Source: a virus
Length of the DNA: 35,554 nucleotides
Virus record (IMG/VR): IMGVR_UViG_3300025168_000279
Location: 1 to 35,554 of that record
Reading direction: 5' to 3' (one strand)
Shown: positions 24,411 through 31,842 of the stretch, one piece after another
Position numbering within the stretch: the first letter of the stretch is position 1
Layout of the letters: the number at the start of each line of letters is the position of its first letter
Notes under the pieces: model-generated
The model's database searches: none
The model's input: only the letters and a program-made list of their open reading frames with translations
Told to the model about the DNA's origin: nothing
Program-made: the position numbers and the translations under genes

Positions 24411-26258
24411 TTATATTCTCCATAAAGAGTCTGAATTACCAGCAAATCGACCTATTTTATTCAAATCGGCAACAGCACGACTGAAAACTTTTCGATCACC
24501 ATCAGACATCACTTTTCCACCATCATCTTTAGGTGGAATTAACCCATGATCTACAATCCATCGCCGTACTTCTGCTATTTTTATAGCTCGCACTGCGCTG
24601 CCATCGTGTCCGGTGTGGTTTTCCACCGCATTATGGGATAAATTGCTGTATGCTTGCTCTATGTATTCTGCGTAATTGGTGCGGTCATCGCCCTTTTTTG
24701 CCTTTTCTTTGATAGATTGCTCTGCAACCCATCCACTATCTGTAAGCTGGCAGTGTACGCGATCAAACTCTTCAGCGTTTTCAAAGGTCTTGAGCCTGTT
24801 CTTTGTAAAGTTCAGCACAAAACCTTCTTCTTTATTTGGCGGTCTGTCCAGGCGCAATACAGTGTCTAGCTCCCACTCTCTGGTGTTTGAGCCATAGCTC
24901 TTACCTTCCGCATGTCCAGTGTGGTGTACCCAGATCTGCGCTATGCGCTGGTTTGTCAGCCATTTCATTAAAGATTTGATTGGCTCCCAGGATTCTTCAT
25001 CTTTCATATCTCCAGACAATAAACACATGATGGAATCAAATGCGATTGCTGCTGGGCGCACGTATTTTATCTTATGTTTCAGCCATTCCACGCCAGCTTC
25101 CGTGTTGAGTGGCGGCATTTCCAAGTTATTGGTGGATTGATCATCGCGGTTAATGCCAACAAGATCGATGTCTGCTCCATACAATCCAGTAACCTGTACG
25201 ATGCGTTCTTTAAATGTCTCCGCTGGCATTTCGCCGTCAATGTACATAACGCGACAGGCATGGCCACCTTGCCAATTCAAAAATTGCTGACCAGCAGAGA
25301 TTGCCGCCATCATGTTTAAGGTAAACAGCGTCTTACCTAGCCCTGTGGGCGCATACACCATCCATCTGCTTGTTGTGCAAAGAAGTGTACCCATAAGATA
25401 GTCCCGTGGCTCCATTGTTTTTTGCAGCCATGCGCTTGCTGTGTAGTCATAAAAATTAAATATGTCTTGGTCTTCTATCTTTTCACCGAGCGCCCAGGGT
25501 AAGAATTTCGTTAATTCATTGAATAATGTTTTGGGATTGTTGCGCTGTAGCCACTGAATGATGTCATCTTTCTCGTTCAAATCGCCGCAAACGTTGGAAA
25601 TGATGATAGTATTAGCTACCTTGTGTAGCTTTTCTGCAACATTTAAGGCATGCTTGCGCCCAGGCTCATCGTTGTCAGGTATGATGTAAACGTCTTTGTC
25701 AGCAAAATATTTGTTTAACTCTGATTGCCAATTGCCTGCGCCACCGGGATTAGTTGTCGCTGGATAACCATACTTATTTAATGCCTCAACCCCTTGCTCA
25801 CCTTCGCATATGATAATCGCTTTGTGATCATGCCAATGGTGTAGCTGGTAGGGAATTCTTTCAATACCGTCCATGGTATGGCTGTCTATTCCATGCTGTC
25901 GGAACGTTTTGCCACCTTCTGGCCGTGCCTGACGCTCAACAACGAACACAGGTTTTCCTTTTTCATTCCTATAAATATGCTGTCGAGGGCTGGGGTAATC
26001 TTTAGTAAAAGCAGGGGGATGTATATGCTCTTGATGCTCTTCTCTTGGCTCAAATACACCAAGATCAGTTAATGCAGCCTGTACTTCATCCTGGGTACAT
26101 CCTGCGTGGCACTTCCAGAGTATTTTATCGTTATCTGCATCGCTTATAGATAATGACGGCGTTTTGTCGTTGTGTGCTGGGCAACACGCAATCCAGCTAC
26201 CATCAACGTTTTTTTTAGGCTTCTTTAAAACCTTTGCAATCTCTGATGCGCTCGTCAT
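24411..26258 (-). CDS. primase-helicase
   Basis: From ATG 26258 this is 615 residues; the in-frame TTG at 26264 is less likely. It begins with a CHC2-type zinc finger (CPAHNDKTPSLSI with C26 and H29, KCHAGC with C50 and C54). A TOPRIM domain follows (IIICEGEQGVEAL with E152, YIIPDNDEPG with D195 and D197). The ATPase is RepA/AAA_25-like: Walker A APTGLGKT at ~303-310, MYIDGEMP, IAFDSIMCLL and IWVHHTGH. It would prime and unwind at the phage origin. No DNA polymerase gene is seen in this genome, so the host polymerase is presumably recruited. Confidence 0.88.
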   Translation of the reverse strand: MTSASEIAKVLKKPKKNVDGSWIACCPAHNDKTPSLSISDADNDKILWKCHAGCTQDEVQAALTDLGVFEPREEHQEHIHPPAFTKDYPSPRQHIYRNEKGKPVFVVERQARPEGGKTFRQHGIDSHTMDGIERIPYQLHHWHDHKAIIICEGEQGVEALNKYGYPATTNPGGAGNWQSELNKYFADKDVYIIPDNDEPGRKHALNVAEKLHKVANTIIISNVCGDLNEKDDIIQWLQRNNPKTLFNELTKFLPWALGEKIEDQDIFNFYDYTASAWLQKTMEPRDYLMGTLLCTTSRWMVYAPTGLGKTLFTLNMMAAISAGQQFLNWQGGHACRVMYIDGEMPAETFKERIVQVTGLYGADIDLVGINRDDQSTNNLEMPPLNTEAGVEWLKHKIKYVRPAAIAFDSIMCLLSGDMKDEESWEPIKSLMKWLTNQRIAQIWVHHTGHAEGKSYGSNTREWELDTVLRLDRPPNKEEGFVLNFTKNRLKTFENAEEFDRVHCQLTDSGWVAEQSIKEKAKKGDDRTNYAEYIEQAYSNLSHNAVENHTGHDGSAVRAIKIAEVRRWIVDHGLIPPKDDGGKVMSDGDRKVFSRAVADLNKIGRFAGNSDSLWRI

Positions 26259-26293
26259 AGCCAATTTACTTTTGTTTCTGTTTTTTTTCTCAT

Positions 26294-26647
26294 TTAGAAG
26301 GGTATTTCATCGTTAAGTTCATTCGGACCTTTGTCATCAGGGTGACGTTTACTCTCAAAATATTCAGCCCGTTCCTCGGCAAACGCTGAGATTATTATAG
26401 ATCCAAACATTAGAAGTTTGTCCTTTGGCAGATGCCTTAGATCATGCTGATTAATGCTGTCGAGATATTGACCGGCCTTTTTAATGGCTTCCCAAAGTGG
26501 TACATCTTCTTCTTGTTCTAAATGGTGGCCTGTCATCTGATGCCTTCTGCTACAATAAAACGTTAGTTGCCGCCTGCTTTCGTAACCAAAGCCTTGTGTT
26601 TTGCGAAAACAGACGGGGCATAACTTGTTATGTATTACGAATTCCAT
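26294..26647 (-). CDS. small zinc-finger protein
   Basis: The likely start is ATG 26647 (MEFVIHNKLCPVCF), overlapping the preceding stop by 13 nt (ATGGAATTCGTAA); this gives 117 residues. CPVC at ~10-13 and CSRRH near 35 could form a zinc site. The remainder is helical (LWEAIKKAGQYLDS, FGSIIISAFAEERAEYF). It is reminiscent of DUF6511-like proteins of alphaproteobacterial phages, but the match is weak. It sits between the putative DNA-binding protein and the primase. Confidence 0.55.
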   Translation of the reverse strand: MEFVIHNKLCPVCFRKTQGFGYESRRQLTFYCSRRHQMTGHHLEQEEDVPLWEAIKKAGQYLDSINQHDLRHLPKDKLLMFGSIIISAFAEERAEYFESKRHPDDKGPNELNDEIPF

Positions 26648-27387
26648 GCACCAGCTGGTGGTTGTACAGGTGCAGGAGCCGCTGGTTGAGCTACAGGCTG
26701 TGCGTCCCACGCTGGTTGAGCTACAGGTTGAGGCGCTACAGGGGCTACAGGGGCTACAGGGGCTACAGGCACAGGTATAGGTGGCACTGGCAGCGGTGGG
26801 GGCGTTGCTTCCATAGGCTGAACCTCAATCATAAAACAATTAGGCTGGCCTACCCATTGCATTATCTCAAAATTAGGCACATTTGTTTTAAACTTTTTAA
26901 ACTCTGTAGTGGTTGATCCCTGTTCTCCCGGAACTTTTCTAATCAGCGGATATTTACCTGGATTCTGCGGCGCTTGCTGTTGAATAACGGCGGCAATGTT
27001 GCAGAAGCCCATAAAGCTTCCTACGCTTGCTTGTTCCCAGCATGCGGAGACATCATTGGTAATGGCCATAGGGATTTTAAAACACCTTTTGTATTCAGGC
27101 CCAGGCAAGGGCGCAGGCTGGCTCGGTGACGGATCTGGAACGTAAATCTTTTCACCGCCCTGGGGCCAGTTCAACCAACCTGTTTCCAAATTATAAATAT
27201 CCCATACACATCCTTGTTCGATGTTAGGAAATGGCATGGCGGGATTACCCGCCCCTGCCTCTCGAATAGAGAACGTGCAAGCTTGGATTGTATTGTCCGA
27301 AGAATTATTCGCATGCCAATTTAAATAGTGGCTGTACCCTTGTTGTTCGCCAGTAAAGTTGTCCATGGTAGGTGCAATAAAAGTCAT
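26635..27387 (-). CDS. putative DNA-binding (SSB-like) protein with proline/alanine-rich tail
   Basis: This is a 250-residue protein with AAGGAA before ATG 27387. Residues 1-180 look like a beta-rich folded domain with many Trp and aromatic residues (HYLNWHANN, CVWDIYNLETGWLNWP, SFMGFCNIAAVI). Residues ~190-250 are a Pro/Ala/Val tail with PVAP repeats and two copies of QPVAQPA, ending AGAWNS. Position next to the nuclease and primase, and a flexible tail, suggest an ssDNA-binding or annealing protein; no OB-fold signature is clear. The tail is encoded by short tandem DNA repeats. Confidence 0.5.
   Translation of the reverse strand: MTFIAPTMDNFTGEQQGYSHYLNWHANNSSDNTIQACTFSIREAGAGNPAMPFPNIEQGCVWDIYNLETGWLNWPQGGEKIYVPDPSPSQPAPLPGPEYKRCFKIPMAITNDVSACWEQASVGSFMGFCNIAAVIQQQAPQNPGKYPLIRKVPGEQGSTTTEFKKFKTNVPNFEIMQWVGQPNCFMIEVQPMEATPPPLPVPPIPVPVAPVAPVAPVAPQPVAQPAWDAQPVAQPAAPAPVQPPAGAWNS
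26735..26769. repeat. 9-bp tandem repeat, about four copies
   Basis: GCTACAGGG units run in frame through the tail of the gene at 26635-27387 and encode the PVA repeats. Flanking longer repeats (GCTGGTTGAGCTACAGG near 26681 and 26711) show recent expansion. Confidence 0.75.
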
Positions 27388-27396
27388 AGTGATTCC

Positions 27397-28206
27397 TTAT
27401 TTTAAAAGTGAAATGTGATTACGGTTAGTGTGCTGAAATGACCAAGGTGGCAAAGACAGCATTACTTTTTCGCTTGAGTACGCATGAAAGTGATTTTCTT
27501 TAACACATTCGTTGTGTATTTCTATAGCTCTTTGTGCTGATGCCCAGCCTTCCTTTTCTGACATAGCGTCAAGCTCGTAAATTGCACAAGCATACGGCGC
27601 TGACTTCTCAATCACTACAAAAATAAAATGGTCAACAGCTTTCCCTGAAGCTTGTGCGTATCCGTATTTGTAAAAGGCATGCTGTTGATGGTACCCGTAT
27701 TTAGCGATTGAATGTGCAAAACCATCTGGGCTCGCATCAATTGAGGTCTTGAGATCGATGATAGTATTACTTTGGGCAGCGTCTACTTTGCATTTACACT
27801 GAGTGCCATCGACCTCAAAGAACGCTGCTTTCTCGTACACGGTACCTTTTTGTGTTAAAATTGTGGCAGCAGTTGCGTTGCGATATACACTGTCGCGCAT
27901 TTGCATGCATTGCAGGTAATCCGCACTTGTTAAGATCATTTTACCGCTGTCTTCTGCGTCTTTCTTGGCTTCCGTCCATGCCTTACCGCGCCTATTCTCT
28001 GGCCCCTGCACAATTAAATTTGATGATAATTCTGGTTGCAAGACAGCCAAATGCACGGCACTTCCTAAAGTCATAGCATCAGTCTTATCTATTCCGATCT
28101 GTGCATGCGCTGGTGTTTTATTAATCAGTTGCCACAGGTAAGAGTTATTTAAGGCATCTTCAGCAAAGTATTCCTCATCCGATAGATCATAAGTGCCTGT
28201 CTTCAT
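27397..28206 (-). CDS. RecE/PD-(D/E)xK-type exonuclease
   Basis: This is a 269-residue protein; its ATG at 28206 overlaps the previous stop (TAATG). The RecB-like nuclease motifs are visible: GSAVH with H52 near the N-terminus, KCKVD with D142, then NTIIDLKTS with D151 and K153, and YGYHQQHAFYKYG (~170-182). The family digests duplex ends 5' to 3' and usually partners with an annealing protein. No recognisable RecT or Erf gene is next to it; the adjacent unknown gene at 26635 could fill that role. Confidence 0.82.
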   Translation of the reverse strand: MKTGTYDLSDEEYFAEDALNNSYLWQLINKTPAHAQIGIDKTDAMTLGSAVHLAVLQPELSSNLIVQGPENRRGKAWTEAKKDAEDSGKMILTSADYLQCMQMRDSVYRNATAATILTQKGTVYEKAAFFEVDGTQCKCKVDAAQSNTIIDLKTSIDASPDGFAHSIAKYGYHQQHAFYKYGYAQASGKAVDHFIFVVIEKSAPYACAIYELDAMSEKEGWASAQRAIEIHNECVKENHFHAYSSEKVMLSLPPWSFQHTNRNHISLLK

Positions 28207-28478
28207 TATGCCACCTCACTTAATAAAGACGCATACCCTGCAACGTCTATCTGACTATCAGTGTGTGTAGGATCATTAATTAATCTAGCAATTTTTATCT
28301 GTAACATGATAAATATTACGTCCGTGCTAGAAATAAAATGCTCGTCTTTTAATTTATCTTTTAATACAGCGTTTATTAAGTCTGCTGCTTTTTGAAAATT
28401 ATCGCAAGATTTGCCATACGTTTTTTCTCGTTGATTTACTATTTCCATAGCTTTATTCAAAACGTCTTCTTTACTCAT
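28206..28478 (-). CDS. DUF6378-like protein
   Basis: This is a 90-residue helical protein. The pattern QREKTYGKSCDNFQKAADL ... ISSTDVIFIMLQIKIARL ... DPTHTDSQIDVAGYASLL matches DUF6378, a small family common in tailed phages. Its function is unknown. It overlaps the resolvase gene by 8 nt (ATGAGTAA) and the exonuclease start. Confidence 0.72.
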   Translation of the reverse strand: MSKEDVLNKAMEIVNQREKTYGKSCDNFQKAADLINAVLKDKLKDEHFISSTDVIFIMLQIKIARLINDPTHTDSQIDVAGYASLLSEVA

Positions 28479-28914
28479 TGTTTTTCCCCCTTGCCCAATG
28501 GGCTATTAACGCCGCTTCTGCGCGGCCATCATCTTTTTTACGTTTGAATTGTTCAGCATTTTTTGGATACAACCGTGTGGCCATTGATCTCGATAAGTCT
28601 TTATCTTTACCTAGCCCCAAATCTTTTTTCCACCTCGCAGGAGATACCCTTGTATAAGGAATTTCCAAGGTTGCTAATACACCTAAAAGAATTCCATATC
28701 CCATACCAAAATTGAATGCTGATTGCCTGCCCATGCCAAAACTATTCAAAGATTCTGTGTACAAATGATCAGGGCGAAACTCTTTAAAAATATTAGCGAC
28801 AGCAGACCCATTTATTTCCTTACCAAAGATAGGAATGTCTTCTATATACAATGTGCCGTCTGTGTAAAGTAGGGCAATTGCACCTGTCTTCCCTGGATCT
28901 ATGGCCGCAATCAT
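28471..28914 (-). CDS. RuvC-like Holliday junction resolvase
   Basis: This is a 147-residue protein with RNase H-fold motifs: AIDPGKTGAIALL with D6, DHLYTES with E54, and KKDDGRAEAALIAHW with D128 and D129. These are the four acidic residues expected for the metal centre. It would resolve branched replication and recombination intermediates before packaging. ATG 28914 overlaps the upstream stop as ATGA. Confidence 0.87.
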   Translation of the reverse strand: MIAAIDPGKTGAIALLYTDGTLYIEDIPIFGKEINGSAVANIFKEFRPDHLYTESLNSFGMGRQSAFNFGMGYGILLGVLATLEIPYTRVSPARWKKDLGLGKDKDLSRSMATRLYPKNAEQFKRKKDDGRAEAALIAHWARGKNNE

Positions 28915-29036
28915 TTCTTAACCTTCTTTTTTTTAAATATTTTATTATAATTATCTTTGTATTTCTTAGTTGGAATTGGAATTGCCCACCATCTTTTTCG
29001 CCGAGTGTCAGGCAATTTGTGAAAAATATCAGTCAT
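28911..29036 (-). CDS. 41-residue basic protein
   Basis: ATG 29036 overlaps the methyltransferase stop as ATGACTGA, and its own TGA overlaps the resolvase start as ATGA. The product MTDIFHKLPDTRRKRWWAIP is followed by a Lys/Tyr-rich tail ending KKKKVKK. The tight coupling at both ends is the main evidence that it is a gene. It is strongly basic with a Trp-Trp pair, which would suit nucleic-acid binding; the function is unknown. Confidence 0.66.
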   Translation of the reverse strand: MTDIFHKLPDTRRKRWWAIPIPTKKYKDNYNKIFKKKKVKK

Positions 29037-30321
29037 TGTTATTATCCCAAGTTTTTAATACAGCTTGAAATATCTCTGATGCCACTTGAGGCACAATCGC
29101 ATTACCCAGCGCCTTTAATCTCTTGGCTCTGTCCTTCTGACCTGTAGTCACTCTTGGGACTCCTCGTTCCCAATCTGCGTCCACCCAAGTGGATAACCCA
29201 TTAAAAGTTCCACCCAATCCGCTGAAAGATGTCCCCTCAGTTTGTCCTGATTGTCCTGATCCTTTTCTTTTTGGTAAACCTGCACTGGTAATTTGCCATC
29301 GTCCCTGCTTCCTTGACCCCTGTCCGTTTGGTTTGGAGTGTCTTTCCAACCCCGCGCCATTGGTGTCGGCCACATCTTCTCCGCATGATTTACTGCGTCC
29401 CTCAGTTTCACGCCCCACCTCACGCCTTCCTTGTTCTTCCGACTGAATTTTCCGTTTTCGTAATCCACGTTTTGAACTATTCCCCCCTCTACATCCGCTG
29501 CCCTTGGTGTCGGCCACATTTGTATCGCCTGACGCAGTGAAACCATCAAATTCACGCCCTCTCTCTTCTTCTTTTCTGCCCTTTTGATCCATTTTTCCTG
29601 TGGTTCCGCTGGGTTTGCGTCTCTTGCCCCTGGTGTCGGCCACATTTTCGGATGCACCACTTGCTCTCGTAAATTCCCCAATCTCATTCTGCCTTTCCTG
29701 TTTTTCTGATTGGTTGAACAATTCTCCGCTAACCTCGCTGGAAGATGATCCATAGTGTTGGGTGTTGCCCAAGTTAGCCAACCGCTGTTCATGCTGGGAG
29801 CTAGTTGATTCGCCTTCGCTGTTGGCGTATGCAACAATCCAGACTCGCTGTCTGCGGTGGGGGGCATTTTGGGAAATAGCTCCAAGTACGCACGGCCACG
29901 CATTGTAACCTTCATTTTCCAGATCAAGTAACACCGAGTCGAGGCCCATGCTGATGTGACCAACAACATTTTCAAAAACGCATACATCGGGTCTTGTGTG
30001 CTTAACGATTTCAATAATCCACGGCCAGATGTGCCTGTCATCTGCCTCGCCTTTGCGCTTCCCAGCTTGGGAGAATGGTTGGCAAGGATATCCGGCTGTG
30101 AGGATTGAGACTTTGCCGAAGTCTTTGGGGAAGGTTTTGACATCATCGTAGATTGGCGTGTCAGGCCAATGTTTGTTGAGGACTCGCTGGCAGAACTCGT
30201 CTTGTTCGCAGAAGGCAACGGTGCGAACATTTCGATCTGTTCTGCGTCCCGCGTCTGCGAGTGCGAGTGCGAATCCTCCGATTCCAGAGCAGAGGTCAAG
30301 GTGGGTAATTTCTTCATTCAC
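29029..30321 (-). CDS. dcm: DNA cytosine-5 methyltransferase
   Basis: The start is GTG at 30321, 5 nt after GGGGAG and overlapping the previous stop (TAGTG). The protein has 430 residues. Conserved motifs: I DLCSGIGGF (9-17), IV GYPCQPFS with catalytic C80, VI FENV (116-119), VIII QNAPHRRQRVW (151-161) and X RLKALGNAIVPQ (401-412). The region between VIII and X (~165-390), where a target-recognition domain is expected, is unusually polar and low in hydrophobics. It holds three copies of VADT(R/K/N)G, at ~227, 269 and 317. A second long frame runs over 90% of the gene. It probably protects phage DNA from host restriction; the target is unknown. Confidence 0.88.
   Translation of the reverse strand: MNEEITHLDLCSGIGGFALALADAGRRTDRNVRTVAFCEQDEFCQRVLNKHWPDTPIYDDVKTFPKDFGKVSILTAGYPCQPFSQAGKRKGEADDRHIWPWIIEIVKHTRPDVCVFENVVGHISMGLDSVLLDLENEGYNAWPCVLGAISQNAPHRRQRVWIVAYANSEGESTSSQHEQRLANLGNTQHYGSSSSEVSGELFNQSEKQERQNEIGEFTRASGASENVADTRGKRRKPSGTTGKMDQKGRKEEERGREFDGFTASGDTNVADTKGSGCRGGNSSKRGLRKRKIQSEEQGRREVGRETEGRSKSCGEDVADTNGAGLERHSKPNGQGSRKQGRWQITSAGLPKRKGSGQSGQTEGTSFSGLGGTFNGLSTWVDADWERGVPRVTTGQKDRAKRLKALGNAIVPQVASEIFQAVLKTWDNNND
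29148..30317 (-). CDS. overprinted frame: WPTP-repeat protein of a phage methyltransferase-associated family
   Basis: ATG 30317 lies 4 nt after the GTG of the methyltransferase and shares its GGGGAG ribosome site. The frame has 389 codons. Residues ~110-389 look like a real protein: SAWASTRCYLIWKMKVTMRG, LFPKMPPTADSESGLLHTPT, three MWPTPxA repeats (~225, 267, 315) and the end LSADWVELLMGYPLGWT. I recognise this pattern from phage proteins annotated as methyltransferase parts, where it ends LNPxxVEWLMGxPxGWT. Residues 1-109 are Ser/Thr/Pro-rich and lie over the catalytic half of the methyltransferase. It may be a separate protein, or a C-terminus reached by frameshift. Existence as protein is not proven. 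Confidence 0.6.
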   Translation of the reverse strand: MKKLPTLTSALESEDSHSHSQTRDAEQIEMFAPLPSANKTSSASESSTNIGLTRQSTMMSKPSPKTSAKSQSSQPDILANHSPKLGSAKARQMTGTSGRGLLKSLSTQDPMYAFLKMLLVTSAWASTRCYLIWKMKVTMRGRAYLELFPKMPPTADSESGLLHTPTAKANQLAPSMNSGWLTWATPNTMDHLPARLAENCSTNQKNRKGRMRLGNLREQVVHPKMWPTPGARDANPAEPQEKWIKRAEKKKREGVNLMVSLRQAIQMWPTPRAADVEGGIVQNVDYENGKFSRKNKEGVRWGVKLRDAVNHAEKMWPTPMARGWKDTPNQTDRGQGSRDDGKLPVQVYQKEKDQDNQDKLRGHLSADWVELLMGYPLGWTQIGNEESQE

Positions 30322-30530
30322 TATTGCTCCCCTGCACCTTTGACGCGGCGGTCTAAATCTTCCTGTATATCATTAAGAATAGTTGGCAGATACGATTCCA
30401 GCGCCTTTTCAATGACACCCGTCATAGTAATGGGGCGGTGCCTCGACACTAATTTTAAGTCTTCAAGTAAATCGGCTCGAAGCCGTATGGAGAAAGGACT
30501 GCGGGTAAATTTCATTTTATCTTTCAACAT
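30321..30530 (-). CDS. ribbon-helix-helix regulator
   Basis: This encodes 69 residues from ATG 30530, or 64 from ATG 30515; neither start has a strong ribosome site. SPFSIRLRADLLEDLKLVSR, then ITMTGVIEKALESYL, is the strand-helix-helix pattern of Arc/MetJ-type DNA-binding proteins. It is the first gene of the DNA-metabolism operon, next to the divergent promoter region, so it is likely to regulate that operon or the opposite plus-strand block. Its stop overlaps the methyltransferase start by one base. Confidence 0.7.
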   Translation of the reverse strand: MLKDKMKFTRSPFSIRLRADLLEDLKLVSRHRPITMTGVIEKALESYLPTILNDIQEDLDRRVKGAGEQ

Positions 30531-30629
30531 TTTTTTAAAATATCACTTGAATATGTAATACAATGTCTATACAAATACAAATGGAAAGTAACCAGAAAAT
30601 TTAGAAACTTAACAGAAAAGGGTAAAGCA
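30531..30629. promoter_or_regulatory. divergent promoter region
   Basis: This AT-rich 99-nt region lies between divergent operons. On the plus strand TTGAAT (from ~30546) is followed 17 nt later by TACAAA, a weak sigma70-like pair; TACAAT nearby is an alternative -10. Repeats of the type TACAAATACAAATG could be operator half-sites. AAAAGGG is the ribosome site of the plus gene. Confidence 0.4.
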
Positions 30630-31205
30630 ATGAGAAACACATTAAAGAGAGAATTTTACATTCCTGCGAATGCTAAAGAATTAAAGATTGCCAAAAACGT
30701 TGATGTCGTTGCATACACTTATAAAGTGTCTAACAATCATTATGCTCTTGCTTTTGCTGGCAAAGCGATCAAACCGTCTTGGCATTATCGTTTTAAAAAT
30801 ATTGCTCAAAGAAATAAAACTATAAAAGAGTTTGTACAAACTCGTTTAGATCACCTGGCCGAAAAAAAAGAGCGTAGAATTAATAACAAAAGACCTCATA
30901 CTTATAAAGTGGGAGACATTTTGTACAGCACTTGGGGATACGAACAAACCAACGTAGATTTTTATCAAGTATTAAGCGTGACAAATTCTACAATTAAAAT
31001 TCAGCCTATTCGTTCACATTTAGTTGAAAGTTTTACAGGGTATAATCACGTTGCGCCAATTCCAAATTCAACATTTGGAACTATTAAAAATAAAAAACCT
31101 AACAGAACCGGGGAAAATGTTTATGTAAAAATAGATTCTTTTTCTGTAGCCACATTATGGGATGGTAGTCCAAAACATGAAACAGCCGCTGGCTGGGGCC
31201 ATTAA
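30630..31205 (+). CDS. conserved phage protein with WGYEQTNVDFY motif
   Basis: This is a 191-residue basic protein with AAGGG before ATG 30630. The second half (KVGDILYSTWGYEQTNVDFY, then VLSVTNSTIKIQPI, PIPNSTFG and VKIDSFSVATLWDG) is a pattern I know from many phages and prophages, often in early or accessory regions. Its function is unestablished. Beta-strand spacing suggests a small barrel that could bind nucleic acid. It is the first gene of the only plus-strand operon and has the best ribosome site there. Confidence 0.66.
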   Translation: MRNTLKREFYIPANAKELKIAKNVDVVAYTYKVSNNHYALAFAGKAIKPSWHYRFKNIAQRNKTIKEFVQTRLDHLAEKKERRINNKRPHTYKVGDILYSTWGYEQTNVDFYQVLSVTNSTIKIQPIRSHLVESFTGYNHVAPIPNSTFGTIKNKKPNRTGENVYVKIDSFSVATLWDGSPKHETAAGWGH

Positions 31206-31229
31206 TAAAAAATTAAAGGAGAAATTTTA

Positions 31230-31427
31230 ATGTTTTACAAACCTAGATTGCCCAAAGATTACATAGAAGAACGTAGAAGAGAGTGTCTGCGTTCATTAAG
31301 TAAAGACCAATTTAAGAAAGAAGAACAAAATTATAGACAATTAAGTAGACGTTTTTTAAATGAGCAAGAAGCACTTGATTACTTTGATTGCCAAAAGGCA
31401 CAAATGTTAGGGATAAAAAAGGATTAA
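31230..31427 (+). CDS. small charged helical protein
   Basis: This is a 65-residue protein with AAAGGAGAA 7 nt before ATG 31230. The whole length is charged and helical (DYIEERRRECLRSLSKDQFK, LSRRFLNEQEALDYFDC). No family is recognised. The strong ribosome site and operon position support it as a gene. Confidence 0.6.
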   Translation: MFYKPRLPKDYIEERRRECLRSLSKDQFKKEEQNYRQLSRRFLNEQEALDYFDCQKAQMLGIKKD

Positions 31428-31431
31428 TAGT

Positions 31432-31746
31432 ATGACAATTCAAATTGATATTGATGAAGTAACACTGTGTTCCGCAACAGCAGTTTGGAACACTAACGAC
31501 ATCGCCGCTTTTGGCAACGAGCAGGATTGGGTATGTGAGCCTGATGATGTTGTTGAAAGCCGCGCCACGGTTGAAGATTTTCAGCAGGGCATTGCTAAAG
31601 GCAAAGTTGCCAAATGCGTAGACACGCCAGCGGGGAAGTTGCACGTCTGGACAGGAATTCAGACTAGAAAAGGTTGCCGCCGGGGCGATCTTTTTGTCCT
31701 TCAAAACGGCGAGAAATCATTTAGTTATTTTGACGGTGGTAGTTAG
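31432..31746 (+). CDS. unknown protein of the plus-strand operon
   Basis: This is a 104-residue acidic protein 4 nt after the previous stop, with AAAGGAT upstream. It has four Cys (CSATAVW, WVCEPDD, KCVDTP, GCRRGDLFVL) spread over the length and a C-terminus KSFSYFDGGS. GC content of the gene looks higher than its neighbours, suggesting a different origin. No family is recognised. Confidence 0.58.
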   Translation: MTIQIDIDEVTLCSATAVWNTNDIAAFGNEQDWVCEPDDVVESRATVEDFQQGIAKGKVAKCVDTPAGKLHVWTGIQTRKGCRRGDLFVLQNGEKSFSYFDGGS

Positions 31747-31842
31747 ATGATTAAATTTGTAGCTAGTAGTTTTTGCCTAGCCATTTATCTTCTTGGAATG
31801 ATGGCATTTATGATAGTATTAGACGCATGGTTGAACACATGA
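31747..31842 (+). CDS. 31-residue single-pass membrane peptide
   Basis: ATG 31747 follows the previous stop directly (TAGATGA). The peptide is MIKFVASSFCLAIYLLGMMA plus 11 more residues, almost entirely hydrophobic with a charged end (LDAWLNT). Its stop overlaps the next ATG as ATGA. The tight spacing at both ends is the main evidence. It may act on the membrane, for instance as a small toxin or as a regulator of superinfection; that is speculation. Confidence 0.5.
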   Translation: MIKFVASSFCLAIYLLGMMAFMIVLDAWLNT

